DNA of 9,329 bases from an uncultured Gemmatimonadota bacterium (GCA_913009915.1 CAJVYZ010000072.1:1-9329), one strand, 5' to 3'. Counted from the first letter of the stretch, positions 1-6,745 are shown. The notes: generated from the sequence alone by a model not told the origin. Program-made: numbers and translations.

Positions 1-73
1 TTTTTTTCAAGCAGAAGACGGCATACGAGATATATCAGTGTGACTGGAGTTCAGACGTGTGCTCTTCCGATCT
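1..73 (+). other. Untrimmed Illumina P7 / TruSeq adapter with index (artefact)
   Basis: Positions 8-31 match the Illumina P7 flow-cell sequence, which begins CAAGCAGAAGACGGCATACG. Positions 32-39 (ATATCAGT) sit where the sample index lies. Positions 40-73 match the TruSeq read-2 primer site, ending in GCTCTTCCGATCT. Positions 1-7 are a T homopolymer. Genomic DNA therefore starts at 74. Translated forward, this segment gives TGVQTCALPIS, a peptide familiar as adapter contamination in protein databases. Translated in reverse, it adds a false EIGRAHV tail to the neighbouring gene. Nothing in 1-73 should be read as biology. Confidence 0.98.
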
Positions 74-326
74 CGGTGGTGATGATCACCGGGAGATCGG
101 GATGGAGCGCACGGATCTTTCGTAGAAGCTCGATGCCGTCGGTATCGGGGAGCCGCATGTCGAGCACCAGGACGTCCGGAGCGTCGGACTCGAGTTGGGC
201 CAGGGCCTCACCACCGGTGCCGGCGAAACTCATCTCGAACCGCGGTCGGAAGAAACGCTGGTAACTGATCTGCAGGGCTTGCTCGTCCTCGACGAACAGG
301 ACGCGGCGTCGCTCAGCATCTGCCAT
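74..326 (-). CDS. Response-regulator receiver domain, C-terminus cut off by adapter
   Basis: Only the first 84 residues are genuine. The next codon runs into adapter at 73/74, and the apparent ending EIGRAHV is adapter translation. The fold is a CheY-like receiver. Strand beta-1 (RVLFVEDE) supplies the acidic pocket residues E13 and D14. The phosphoacceptor is D56 in VLVLDMRLPDTDG, and beta-4 follows as PVIITT just before the break. The conserved lysine of beta-5 and any output domain are missing, so it cannot be told whether this is a single-domain regulator or an NtrC- or OmpR-like transcription factor. The DMRLPDTDG stretch is common in NtrC-type receivers. The ATG at 326 has no clear Shine-Dalgarno. 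The STAS gene lies 92 bp upstream on the same strand and may be co-transcribed. Confidence 0.9.
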
Positions 327-418
327 AGTGTGCCGTCAGGGGAGGGGATGGTAACCTGCCTCGGATCAGGCAAGATAGCCCATGCCGATCCCGCTGAGAA
401 GCCGAACCGGCCCCGGTG

Positions 419-739
419 TCAGCCGGTAGACTCGGCCGGCGCCGGCTCGAACAATTCGTCCAGTTTCGTCAGCATGAGGAGAAACCGGATTTCGTCGTTG
501 GTGTTTACCAGCGACACCGACTGACGGCGGTCCGCGGCGTGCCGCTGAATCAGCATGAGAGCCCCGAGACCTGCGGAATCCACGTTGGTCGTCTGGGCCA
601 GGTCGATCACCAGCCGGCCGTTACCCTCGGGCATGCCGTTGAGCAACTTGATGGCGTCCTTGCGGACGCGGTCACGGGTCTCCAGACCCAGAGTCTCGGG
701 CGCAGCGTACTGCTGCGTCGTCGGGCACGATGTCGCCAT
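419..739 (-). CDS. STAS-domain anti-sigma factor antagonist (SpoIIAA/RsbV-like)
   Basis: This 106-residue protein is a lone STAS domain, the usual size for SpoIIAA/RsbV antagonists. These proteins bind an anti-sigma kinase when unphosphorylated and release it when phosphorylated. The core is GRLVIDLAQTTNVDSAGLGA at residues 41-60. Its D54-S55 pair aligns with the phosphorylated serine of SpoIIAA (DS-GLG motif). A following helix (LMLIQRHAADRR) and strand (SVSLVNT) complete the fold. I chose the ATG at 739 because GGAGG lies 6 nt upstream; an in-frame ATG at 829 would add 30 unlikely residues with no ribosome site. No partner kinase or sigma factor is visible in the window. The receiver protein downstream is on the same strand, so the two could belong to one signalling pathway, but this is inferred only from position. 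The anti-sigma role is by family; STAS domains also serve in other complexes. Confidence 0.88.
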   Translation of the reverse strand: MATSCPTTQQYAAPETLGLETRDRVRKDAIKLLNGMPEGNGRLVIDLAQTTNVDSAGLGALMLIQRHAADRRQSVSLVNTNDEIRFLLMLTKLDELFEPAPAESTG

Positions 740-774
740 CCGAACCTCCGTACCCGACCAGCAACAGGAAAGAA

Positions 775-813
775 GCGTGACGTCACACGGGTTTCTTTCC
801 GCCGACGTCACGC
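775..813. promoter_or_regulatory. 10-bp inverted repeat upstream of the STAS gene (candidate operator)
   Basis: GCGTGACGTC (775-784) and its exact reverse complement GACGTCACGC (804-813) are separated by 19 bp. The left arm also lies in a perfect 10-bp palindrome, GTGACGTCAC (777-786). The dyad is centred about 55 bp from the STAS start codon, where an operator or a 5'-leader hairpin would sit. No T-run follows, so it is not a typical terminator. The binding protein is unknown. Confidence 0.45.
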
Positions 814-849
814 CTCTTCGCGTGGCCATCCACCTTCGGCACCGAGCTA

Positions 850-868
850 TCTCGACCGCCGGTCGAGA
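850..868. promoter_or_regulatory. 19-bp perfect dyad (candidate operator)
   Basis: TCTCGACCG (850-858), one central C, then CGGTCGAGA (860-868): a perfect 9+1+9 dyad about 120 bp upstream of the STAS start. Length and symmetry fit a dimeric repressor site. A role as operator is inference; the window holds no recognisable helix-turn-helix regulator gene to pair it with. Confidence 0.35.
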
Positions 869-984
869 CCTCTAGTTTTGCGGCCCCGGATCACTCCGGG
901 TGTGCTCTTATCGGGCGGTAAAATTTCAATTGTCTGCGGCCCCTCGGACCGCGCCCTGTTATGAGGCCAGTCCAGTGCCACAAT

Positions 985-1006
985 CGGCAACGGTTGCCGT
1001 TGCAAC
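985..1006. promoter_or_regulatory. CGGCAAC-G-GTTGCCG dyad followed by GTTGCAAC palindrome
   Basis: CGGCAAC (985-991) and GTTGCCG (993-999) form a perfect 7+1+7 dyad. The 8-bp palindrome GTTGCAAC (999-1006) overlaps its end, so four GTTGC/GCAAC half-sites lie within 22 bp. The group is about 150 bp upstream of the acs start and is the strongest operator-like element on that side. Identity of the regulator is unknown. Confidence 0.4.
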
Positions 1007-1119
1007 ACGTTAGCATGAAAAGGTGAGCCGGATCACCGGCACACTCCCCGGCGTAACGCCAGCCGGTTGGGAATTCTGCAACTCGCCACCGTGCAACGAC
1101 CTGCACCGGAAAAACGGTC

Positions 1120-1155
1120 TTCCCAAAATCCACCGGCAACGCTAACATCTCCCCC
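1120..1155 (+). promoter_or_regulatory. Candidate promoter giving a leaderless acs transcript
   Basis: TTCCCA (1120-1125), a 17-nt spacer and TAACAT (1143-1148) resemble a sigma-70 promoter, each box matching 4 of 6 consensus bases. The -10 box ends 7 nt before the acs ATG, so transcription would start at or next to the A of the start codon. No Shine-Dalgarno is present between 1126 and 1155, which agrees with leaderless translation. Weak matches; treat as a hypothesis. Confidence 0.35.
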
Positions 1156-3099
1156 ATGACCAGCCAAATCGATACCTTGCTCGACGAAACCCGCAGGTTC
1201 CCCCCTCCGGAACAGTTTGCCGCTCAGGCCAACGCCACCGAAGCCACCTACCAGGCCGCCGCCAAAGACCGGGAGGCATTCTGGGCCACCGAGGCCGCCC
1301 AGCTCGACTGGATCGAACCGTGGCACACCGTGCTGGAGTGGAACCTCCCCCACGCCAAGTGGTTCGTCGGCGGCAAGCTCAACGTCTCCAGCAACTGCCT
1401 CGACCGGCACGTCAGCGGCGGCCGGGCAGACAAGGCCGCCATCATCTGGGAGGGAGAGCCGGGGGATACCCGCACGCTGTCCTACGCCGAACTGTCCCAG
1501 GAGGTCAACCGGTGCGCCAACGCCCTGCGGGGCCTGGGGGTGGGTAAGGGCGACCGGGTCGCCATTTATCTCCCCATGATCCCTGAGGCCGCTATCGCCA
1601 TGTTGGCGTGCGCCCGTATCGGTGCAGTCCACTCCGTGGTTTTCGGCGGTTTCTCGGCCGAGTCGCTTCGGGATCGCATCAACGATGCCGAGGCCGTCGC
1701 GGTCATCACCGCCGACGGCGGCAATCGTCGCGGCCAGGTCGTGCCACTAAAAAAGTTTGCCGACAAGGCGCTCGAGGATACGCCCTCGGTACGCCACGTG
1801 CTCGTGGTTAGCCGGATCGGGGAAGCCGCCGACACTGTCATGCAACCAGGCCGGGACCACTGGTGGCACGAGATCGTGGACGCCGCCTCGACCGAAGCGA
1901 CGCCGGAACCGATGGACGCGGAAGATCTGCTGTTCATCCTCTACACCTCGGGCACCACCGGGAAACCCAAGGGGATAGTGCACACCACCGGTGGCTACCT
2001 CACCCAGGTAACCACCACCAGCAAGTACGTGTTCGATCTCAAGGACGATGACGTCTTCTGGTGTTCGGCCGACATCGGCTGGGTCACCGGCCATTCGTAC
2101 GTGGTGTACGGCCCGCTGGCCAACGGCGCCACCGTGGTCATGTACGAAGGGTCCCCCGACTGGCCCGACCGCGACCGGTTCTGGGCCCTGTGCGCCAAGC
2201 ATGGCGTCACGGTGTTCTACACGGCACCGACGGCCATCCGTACCTTCATGAAGTGGGGACCGGAATTCCCCGACCGGCACGACCTGTCCCAGCTGCGGCT
2301 CCTGGGGACGGTCGGCGAGCCCATCAACCCAGAAGCGTGGATGTGGTATCACCAACACATCGGCCACGGCCGGTGCCCCATCGTAGACACTTGGTGGCAG
2401 ACGGAGACCGGCGGCATCATGATCACCCCACTCCCCGGTGTGACCACCACCAAGCCGGGTTCGGCCACGGTGCCGTTTCCCGGTATCAGCGCCGAATTGG
2501 TCGACACCGACGGTACCCCGATCGAATCCGGCGGCGGCTACCTGACGATCACCGACCCGTGGCCCGGCATGCTGCGCACCATCTACCGAGACGACGACCG
2601 CTACCGTGAGACTTACTGGAGCCGCTTTCCGGGTCGCTATTTCGCCGGCGACGGCGCCAAGCTGGACGACGACGGCTACTGGTGGATCCTGGGACGGGTG
2701 GACGACGTCCTCAACGTGTCGGGCCACCGCATCGGTACCATGGAAGTCGAGAGCGCCCTGGTAGACCACCCGGCGGTGGCGGAAGCCGCCGTGGTGGGCA
2801 AGACGCACGATATCAAGGGCCAGGCCGTGGCGGCATTCGTCACCCTCAAGGGCGACCGCGATGGCAGCGAGGATCTGGTGAAGGAACTCAAACAACACGT
2901 CACCGAAAAGATCGGCGCCATCGCACGACCGGAGGACATCATCTTCACGGCCGACCTACCCAAGACCCGAAGCGGGAAGATCATGCGGCGACTGCTGCGC
3001 GACATCGCCGAGGGCCGCGCGCTGGGCGACACCACGACCCTGGCCGACCCGAATGTGGTCAACATGCTCATCGAGAAACACGAGGCTGCGGAAGGATGA
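1156..3099 (+). CDS. acs: Acetyl-CoA synthetase (AMP-forming)
   Basis: This cytoplasmic enzyme activates acetate: acetate + ATP gives acetyl-AMP and PPi, then CoA gives acetyl-CoA. The 647 residues are full length for the family. An ACAS N-terminal domain (about 30-90) precedes the adenylate-forming core. The P-loop motif [11 protein letters not shown] is at 263-273 and the ATP motif [10 protein letters not shown] at 411-420. Trp414 falls at the residue known from Salmonella Acs to keep the pocket small enough for acetate. The hinge motif [13 protein letters not shown] begins at 513 and opens the mobile C-terminal domain. The catalytic lysine is K608 in PKTRSGK, the site that Pat-type acetyltransferases modify and CobB-type sirtuins restore in other bacteria. 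No Shine-Dalgarno precedes the ATG, while a -10-like box lies 7 nt upstream, so the transcript may be leaderless. It is monocistronic, facing the kup operon end to end. Propionate use cannot be excluded but Trp414 argues for acetate. Confidence 0.98.
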   Translation: MTSQIDTLLDETRRFPPPEQFAAQANATEATYQAAAKDREAFWATEAAQLDWIEPWHTVLEWNLPHAKWFVGGKLNVSSNCLDRHVSGGRADKAAIIWEGEPGDTRTLSYAELSQEVNRCANALRGLGVGKGDRVAIYLPMIPEAAIAMLACARIGAVHSVVFGGFSAESLRDRINDAEAVAVITADGGNRRGQVVPLKKFADKALEDTPSVRHVLVVSRIGEAADTVMQPGRDHWWHEIVDAASTEATPEPMDAEDLLFILYTSGTTGKPKGIVHTTGGYLTQVTTTSKYVFDLKDDDVFWCSADIGWVTGHSYVVYGPLANGATVVMYEGSPDWPDRDRFWALCAKHGVTVFYTAPTAIRTFMKWGPEFPDRHDLSQLRLLGTVGEPINPEAWMWYHQHIGHGRCPIVDTWWQTETGGIMITPLPGVTTTKPGSATVPFPGISAELVDTDGTPIESGGGYLTITDPWPGMLRTIYRDDDRYRETYWSRFPGRYFAGDGAKLDDDGYWWILGRVDDVLNVSGHRIGTMEVESALVDHPAVAEAAVVGKTHDIKGQAVAAFVTLKGDRDGSEDLVKELKQHVTEKIGAIARPEDIIFTADLPKTRSGKIMRRLLRDIAEGRALGDTTTLADPNVVNMLIEKHEAAEG

Positions 3100-3247
3100 T
3101 GAAAGCGGGGGCGGCAGCGGGGGCAGCGAGGGCAGCTCTGTCTGCGCCTCACTGTCAAGTGTCGGTTTGAACCCCTACCGCCTTACCGCCCTACCGCCAT
3201 ACCGCCCGCCCCTATGCACTACGCACAACCTCCTGCGTACTGCGCAC
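3100..3247. other. Convergent intergenic gap between acs and kup
   Basis: These 148 bp separate the 3' ends of acs (+) and kup (-). They begin with a G-rich stretch holding imperfect 9-bp repeats (GCGGGGGCA 3117-3125, GCGAGGGCA 3126-3134), go on to the TACCGCC repeat and end with TACGCA/TGCGTA (3220-3225 / 3234-3239), a weak 6-bp hairpin. No hairpin is followed by a T-run on either strand, so I see no classical intrinsic terminator for either gene. Confidence 0.6.
3176..3207. repeat. Four tandem copies of TACCGCCN
   Basis: TACCGCCT, TACCGCCC, TACCGCCA and TACCGCCC follow one another without gaps; only the eighth base varies. The array lies in the convergent gap, outside any gene. A simple-sequence tract that can change length by slippage is the most modest reading. 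Confidence 0.85.
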
Positions 3248-4300
3248 TCAGAGTTGGATCTGGGTTCCCAGCTCCACCACCCGGTTGGCCGGAAGATCGA
3301 AGAACGCCGTGGCCGACTGGGCGTTGCGTGATTGAATGATGAATAGTTGCTTGCGCCAATACGCCAGCGGCTCTTTCCCTCCCGGAAGCAACGTCTCACG
3401 TCCCAGGTAGTAGCTCGTTTCCATAGGTTTCAACTTGAGGCCATCGGCCTTGAGTCGTCGGATGATCTCCGGCACGCTGGGTGTTTCCATGAATCCGTAG
3501 TGGGCGATCACCTGGTAGAATCCCTGGCCCAGGTCGCTCCACTCCACGCGGTCCGCCGGCTCGACCGTGGGAATGTCCTCTGTCTCCACCGACATGAGGA
3601 CCACCCGTTCGTGCAGCACCTTGTTGTGCTTCAGGTGGTGCAACAGCACCGGCGAGGCACCGAACGTGTCATGGGTCATGAACACCGCGACCCCGGGCAC
3701 GCGGGCGGGCGGATTCTTGGCGAGGTCGTCCAGGAACATCTGCATGGGCAGGGTTCGCTTGCGCATGATGCCGGACAGCAATGTCCGTCCCCGTTTCCAC
3801 GTGGTCATGAACACGAAGGCGCTGCCGGCAACCAGCAGCGGGAACCAGCCGCCCCGGGGAACCTTGATCAGATTGGCGGTCCAGAAGGACAGGTCGACGA
3901 CGAGTAGCAGCGTCCCGATGGCGGCGATCCGCCACAGGGGCCAGTGCCACCGTTCTCGAGCCACGACACTCCAGAGGATGGTGGTGATCGTCATGGTGGC
4001 GGTCACGGCCACGCCGTAGGTGGCGGCCAGGTTCGAGGCCGATTGGAAACCCAGTACCAACCCGATGGCCATCAGCGCCAGGAGCCAGTTCACCTGAGGG
4101 ATGTAAATCTGTCCCGGCTCGGTACTGGACGTGTGCACAATACGCATGCGCGGCATGTAGCCCAATTGCACCGCCTGCCGGGTGAGTGAGAACGAGCCGG
4201 AAATCAGCGCCGGGGATGCCACCACCGCGGCCGCGGTGGCCACGACGATCATCGGCCACAGGGCCCACGACGGCACCAGGCCAGAGAACGGATTGGTCAC
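3248..4300 (-). CDS. kup: Kup potassium transporter, C-terminal part after in-frame amber codon
   Basis: This is the second half of a Kup/HAK/KUP potassium-proton symporter, in the same frame as the first half and separated from it by a single TAG (4303-4301). It resumes at NPFSGLVPSWALWP, where Escherichia coli Kup has NPFFLLAPDWAL. The last membrane segments follow, with the family stretch FSLTRQAVQLGYMPRM and SGQIYIP-like EPGQIYIPQVNW. The soluble C-terminal domain starts near RVPGVAVFM, includes HLKHNKVLHERVVLM, and ends NRVVELGTQIQL, close to the E. coli ending. The sequence therefore stays conserved to its last residues. A GTG directly after the TAG could in principle restart translation, but no Shine-Dalgarno precedes it, and this part alone would lack the pore-lining N-terminal helices. 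More likely it is the tail of one broken or miscalled gene of 631 codons (3248-5143). Confidence 0.9.
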   Translation of the reverse strand: MTNPFSGLVPSWALWPMIVVATAAAVVASPALISGSFSLTRQAVQLGYMPRMRIVHTSSTEPGQIYIPQVNWLLALMAIGLVLGFQSASNLAATYGVAVTATMTITTILWSVVARERWHWPLWRIAAIGTLLLVVDLSFWTANLIKVPRGGWFPLLVAGSAFVFMTTWKRGRTLLSGIMRKRTLPMQMFLDDLAKNPPARVPGVAVFMTHDTFGASPVLLHHLKHNKVLHERVVLMSVETEDIPTVEPADRVEWSDLGQGFYQVIAHYGFMETPSVPEIIRRLKADGLKLKPMETSYYLGRETLLPGGKEPLAYWRKQLFIIQSRNAQSATAFFDLPANRVVELGTQIQL

Positions 4301-5143
4301 CTACGAGGGATCGGCCAGCAACAACGCCCCATGGCGGAGGTAGTACAACACCAGGGCCGGTAACACCACGGCCAACCACGCCAGGCGGATCGTTCGCTTG
4401 CCGAAGTGCCCCATGTCAGCGTACAGCGCCTCACCACCGGTCACAACCAGCACGACCACCGCCAAAATGATGACACCGCGCAAACCATGGTTGAGGAAAA
4501 AGGCCAGCGCGTGCCACGGATTCAATGCCAAGAGCACCGCGGGCTCGCGGACGATACCGCCGATTCCCAATAGCGAAATACAGATGAACCAAACCAGGGT
4601 AACCGGCCCGAACACCGCTCCGACACCTGCGGTACCTCTGCTCTGGAAGGCAAACAGTCCAACGAGGATAACCAAGGCGATGGGAACCACCCACGATCCC
4701 AGTGCCGGGGCGGCCACGCTGAGACCCTCCATGGCACCGAGTACCGAGATAGCCGGCGTGATCACTCCGTCACCATACAGGAAAGCGGCCCCGAATACGC
4801 CGCCCATGATCAGCAACCAGCGACGCCTGGTGGAGTAGCGGTGAGGCCGCAGCAGCGCCAGCAACGCCAGGACACCGCCCTCGCCCCGGTTGTCCGCCCG
4901 CACCATGAGTATCAGGTACTTGAAACTGATGATGAAAGTCAGCGACCAGAAAACGAGCGACAACACGCCCAGCACATTGGGCGTCGTCAGCGGAACGCCG
5001 TAAGGTTCGTGGAACGCCTCCTTGATGGCGTACAGCGGACTAGTGCCGATATCGCCGTACACCACCCCAAGCGCGCTGATGGCCAGCGCCGCAAGCGCCT
5101 TGCCCCGCGGGGCGGACTCTTCCGATGTGGGTTCGTTGGTCAT
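4301..5143 (-). CDS. kup: Kup potassium transporter, N-terminal part ending at in-frame amber codon
   Basis: Kup imports K+ with H+ through the inner membrane. These 280 residues hold a short hydrophilic start, the signature GVVYGDIGTSPLY (26-38), NRGEGGVLAL (85-94), FLYGDGVITPAISVLGAMEG and VVTGGEALYADMGHFG, across roughly the first seven of the family's twelve helices. They stop in the middle of a conserved loop: HGALLLADPS-TAG-VTNPF, against E. coli GALLLKNPEAIKNPF. The frame is intact on both sides, so one codon, not a frameshift, splits the gene. CAG to TAG would be a one-base explanation. The ATG at 5143 lies 6 nt after the VKOR stop, so translation is probably coupled, and kup is the last gene of the four-gene block. 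If the stop is real, the transporter is truncated and probably inactive; if it is a base-call error, this is a normal kup. Confidence 0.93.
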   Translation of the reverse strand: MTNEPTSEESAPRGKALAALAISALGVVYGDIGTSPLYAIKEAFHEPYGVPLTTPNVLGVLSLVFWSLTFIISFKYLILMVRADNRGEGGVLALLALLRPHRYSTRRRWLLIMGGVFGAAFLYGDGVITPAISVLGAMEGLSVAAPALGSWVVPIALVILVGLFAFQSRGTAGVGAVFGPVTLVWFICISLLGIGGIVREPAVLLALNPWHALAFFLNHGLRGVIILAVVVLVVTGGEALYADMGHFGKRTIRLAWLAVVLPALVLYYLRHGALLLADPS

Positions 5144-5149
5144 GACCGA

Positions 5150-5605
5150 TCAGGAGGGATTTGGGGCACCCGCCACGCTCTTGCTGGCAGTCGCCCAACG
5201 GAGGTCCAGCAGCGAGGCCACCAACACGAGGCTGACGATGACCGCCGATCCGACGCACCAGCGGCATATAGCGTGGATCACGAACACCTCCAGCACCGTC
5301 AGGTAGATGGCGAACGCCACGCCCAGGCCCGACATGGCGACAAGAAGCAGTGCCACGCCCCGTCGGGCCACCAACGGCGGCTGCAAACCGGCCAGGGCGA
5401 CCAGGAACAGTCCCAAGTATCCCACCAAGCCCAGCAGCGATACCTCGATGCCGAGGAAGCGAGCCCACTCACTCGTCTGCACGGCCTCACATCCGCCGGT
5501 ACCACACGCCATCGTTCCGATCTTGCCGATTTTGTACAAGTAGAGGTAGCTGGAAACGAACACCCCCACCAGGCTAAGCAAGGCAGCGGCCATCCGATAC
5601 TTCAT
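5150..5605 (-). CDS. VKOR-family quinone-linked disulfide reductase (DsbB-like role)
   Basis: Bacterial VKOR proteins re-oxidise DsbA-like partners and pass the electrons to membrane quinone. This 151-residue protein has the expected bundle of four to five membrane helices. The loop cysteines are C34 and C39 (ACGTGGCEAV), followed by the conserved serine of the QTSEWA stretch (S45) and FLGIEVSLLGLVGYL. The active-site CXXC is C114-R-W-C117 in IHAICRWCVGSA, in a membrane helix. All four catalytic cysteines are thus present. It is a free-standing VKOR, not fused to thioredoxin as in many relatives; its partner is encoded immediately upstream. The ATG at 5605 overlaps that gene's stop as ATGA, and starting there gives a protein beginning just before the first helix, so longer starts with a poorly coded 88-residue extension are rejected. 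kup starts 6 nt downstream. Confidence 0.93.
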   Translation of the reverse strand: MKYRMAAALLSLVGVFVSSYLYLYKIGKIGTMACGTGGCEAVQTSEWARFLGIEVSLLGLVGYLGLFLVALAGLQPPLVARRGVALLLVAMSGLGVAFAIYLTVLEVFVIHAICRWCVGSAVIVSLVLVASLLDLRWATASKSVAGAPNPS

Positions 5606-6276
5606 TCGCCGGCGGCCGCCACCTGCTGCAGCGAGTCCGTGAGCGCCCTCAGGAAATCGTATGTCATTCCCCTGGTATCGTACCGGCGGCCGTTCATCAC
5701 GAACGAAGGCGTCGAGTTGATGCCCAGACGGATCCCCTCCTGGTGCGAGGCCTCGATACGGCCCGCATACCGGGTGTCCCCCATGCAGGCGTCGTACTCG
5801 GCCAGATCGAGTCCCAATCGCTCCATGTAGCCCCGGAAGGTCCCAGCAGCTTTTCGCTGCCGCGACCACTCGGTCTGACCCAAGAAGATGGCCTCGTGCG
5901 CCTCCCAGAAGCGGCCCTGATCATCGGCACATGCCGCCGCGTGAGCGGCCATCCGCGCATGGGGATGGATCTGATCCAAGGGGAAATCTCTGAACCGCCA
6001 GCGAACCAAACCGGCATCGACCAGCCGGGACTGGATGGTTGGGAACTGCACTACGGTAAAGCTCTGACAGGCGGGACATTGGTAGTCGCCGTACTCGCTC
6101 ACCTCCACCAACGCATCCCGGGATCCCATGTAGTACCCCGAGAACCCTGCCGTGTCGGAGGCCTGTATCACCACATCGATGGGAATCTCAACCGAGGTGG
6201 AGCGCTTCGTCATCCACCACAACACCGCCGCACCCGCTACGGCCACCACGCCGATGACGATGTAGAACGTCTTCAT
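5602..6276 (-). CDS. Membrane-anchored DsbA-like thiol oxidase (thioredoxin_4 / BdbD type)
   Basis: This 224-residue protein should introduce disulfides into exported proteins. A single hydrophobic anchor (about 3-21) ends in WWMTKR, placing the rest in the periplasm. The thioredoxin-type fold begins with DALVEVSEYGDYQCPACQSF; its CPAC motif is C67-C70. After the inserted helical region, STPSFVMNG (about 188-196) supplies the cis-proline. Two further cysteines, C116 and C164, may form a structural disulfide. VKOR, its likely oxidant, follows with an ATGA overlap, which strongly supports the oxidase direction over an isomerase or reductase. I chose the ATG at 6276 because it overlaps the upstream stop as ATGA and has GAGGGA upstream. 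An in-frame ATG at 6297 (7 residues longer), with GGAGG about 10 nt upstream, remains possible. Confidence 0.92.
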   Translation of the reverse strand: MKTFYIVIGVVAVAGAAVLWWMTKRSTSVEIPIDVVIQASDTAGFSGYYMGSRDALVEVSEYGDYQCPACQSFTVVQFPTIQSRLVDAGLVRWRFRDFPLDQIHPHARMAAHAAACADDQGRFWEAHEAIFLGQTEWSRQRKAAGTFRGYMERLGLDLAEYDACMGDTRYAGRIEASHQEGIRLGINSTPSFVMNGRRYDTRGMTYDFLRALTDSLQQVAAAGE

Positions 6277-6581
6277 TCCTGTTCCCTCTGCCGCCATGGT
6301 TCATCATCCTCCGGTTCATCGTCGAACAAAGAATCGGGCCGACCCCGTGCCTCTTCGACGATCTGTCGGTTGCGCGCCACCTCGGGGCTGTCGTACGTCG
6401 AACGTACCTCGTAATGAAACAACTCGCTGCGGATCTCCCCCAGCGCACGCAACAGCGCGGGTGCGTCCGCCAGCAACGTCCCCTCTTGATCCAACCGCCG
6501 GATGCGGTCGGCAAAATCCCGGAGGAGCGCTTCGAGGCGCTCCGAGCGCTCACGCCCGTAGATTTCGTCGTGCTCGTCCAC
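6273..6581 (-). CDS. Small acidic protein of unknown function, first gene of the DsbA-VKOR-kup block
   Basis: I do not recognise this family. The protein of about 102 residues is soluble, highly charged and mostly helical by appearance. It starts DEHDEIYGRERSERLEALLRDFADRIRRLD, with i/i+4 charge patterning that could form a coiled coil. A middle segment reads ELFHYEVRSTYDSPEVARNR, and the tail is very acidic (SLFDDEPEDDEPW). There is no cysteine, signal peptide or membrane helix, so it should be cytoplasmic and not a redox enzyme itself. The GTG at 6581 has GGAGG 5 nt upstream; another in-frame GTG at 6626 would add 15 residues with weaker support. Its stop overlaps the DsbA-like gene's start as ATGA, so the two are probably translated in a coupled manner. 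Confidence 0.75.
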   Translation of the reverse strand: MDEHDEIYGRERSERLEALLRDFADRIRRLDQEGTLLADAPALLRALGEIRSELFHYEVRSTYDSPEVARNRQIVEEARGRPDSLFDDEPEDDEPWRQREQE

Positions 6582-6745
6582 AGCCACCTCCGGATCTTGG
6601 GCCCGCCCGCCGACACGTGCCACCACAATCTAATCCCCATCAGAAGGGGGTGGCGAACAGCCAATTGCACCATTGCGTACTAAGCCATTATATTGCGGCG
6701 CTTGCAGTTGGACGCTACGTTCAAATATGAAACAAAGGAAGGTGC
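6582..6745. promoter_or_regulatory. Divergent promoter region between the two small unknown genes
   Basis: This AT-richer stretch separates two divergently read genes. On the + strand TTGCAC (6665-6670), an 18-nt spacer and TATATT (6689-6694) make a reasonable sigma-70 promoter for the gene at 6746. On the - strand the same AT-rich core reads a perfect TATAAT (6692-6687), with no good -35 box at 17 nt. The two start regions would overlap, so both directions could be controlled together. AAGGAAGG (6735-6742) is the ribosome site of the + gene. Confidence 0.5.

Larger units (their letters stand above)
740..1155. promoter_or_regulatory. Gene-free divergent control region between the STAS gene and acs
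   Basis: These 416 bp contain no convincing gene: open frames here are short, lack ribosome sites and look unlike any family. The region holds several dyads (775-813, 850-868, 985-999), a cluster of GCAAC/GTTGC pentamers, a short AT-rich island (919-930) in otherwise GC-rich sequence, and smaller hairpins at 885-900 and 1027-1040. It must carry the promoters of both flanking genes. The listed sub-elements are my readings of symmetry, not matches to a known binding site. Confidence 0.6.

Noticed and set aside
40..264. Forward open frame starting TGVQTCALPIS
   Set aside because: Its first residues are translated adapter and the rest is the antisense of the receiver gene.
891..1157. 88-codon reverse frame in the acs upstream region
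   Set aside because: No proper ribosome site, composition unlike the neighbouring proteins, no recognisable family, and it covers the dyads and candidate promoter of acs.
1747..2898. Long 383-codon reverse frame inside acs
   Set aside because: Antisense of a highly conserved gene in GC-rich DNA, where such frames arise by codon bias; no family resemblance.
3105..3134. G-quadruplex in the G-rich stretch after acs
   Set aside because: Only three runs of three or more G are present, so a stable four-run structure is not supported.
3096..3170. 24-residue frame ([15 protein letters not shown]...) overlapping the acs stop as ATGATGA
   Set aside because: The coupling pattern is tempting, but the peptide only translates a G-rich repeat, has no well-placed ribosome site and no sign of selection.
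4301..4303. Programmed stop-codon readthrough or pyrrolysine-type recoding at the kup TAG
   Set aside because: TAG ends three other genes here, Kup is not known to use recoding, and no special downstream structure is apparent; mutation or error is simpler.
5606..5869. Longer start for VKOR adding 88 residues
   Set aside because: The extension is out-of-frame translation of the DsbA-like gene, while the ATGA start at 5605 fits family length.
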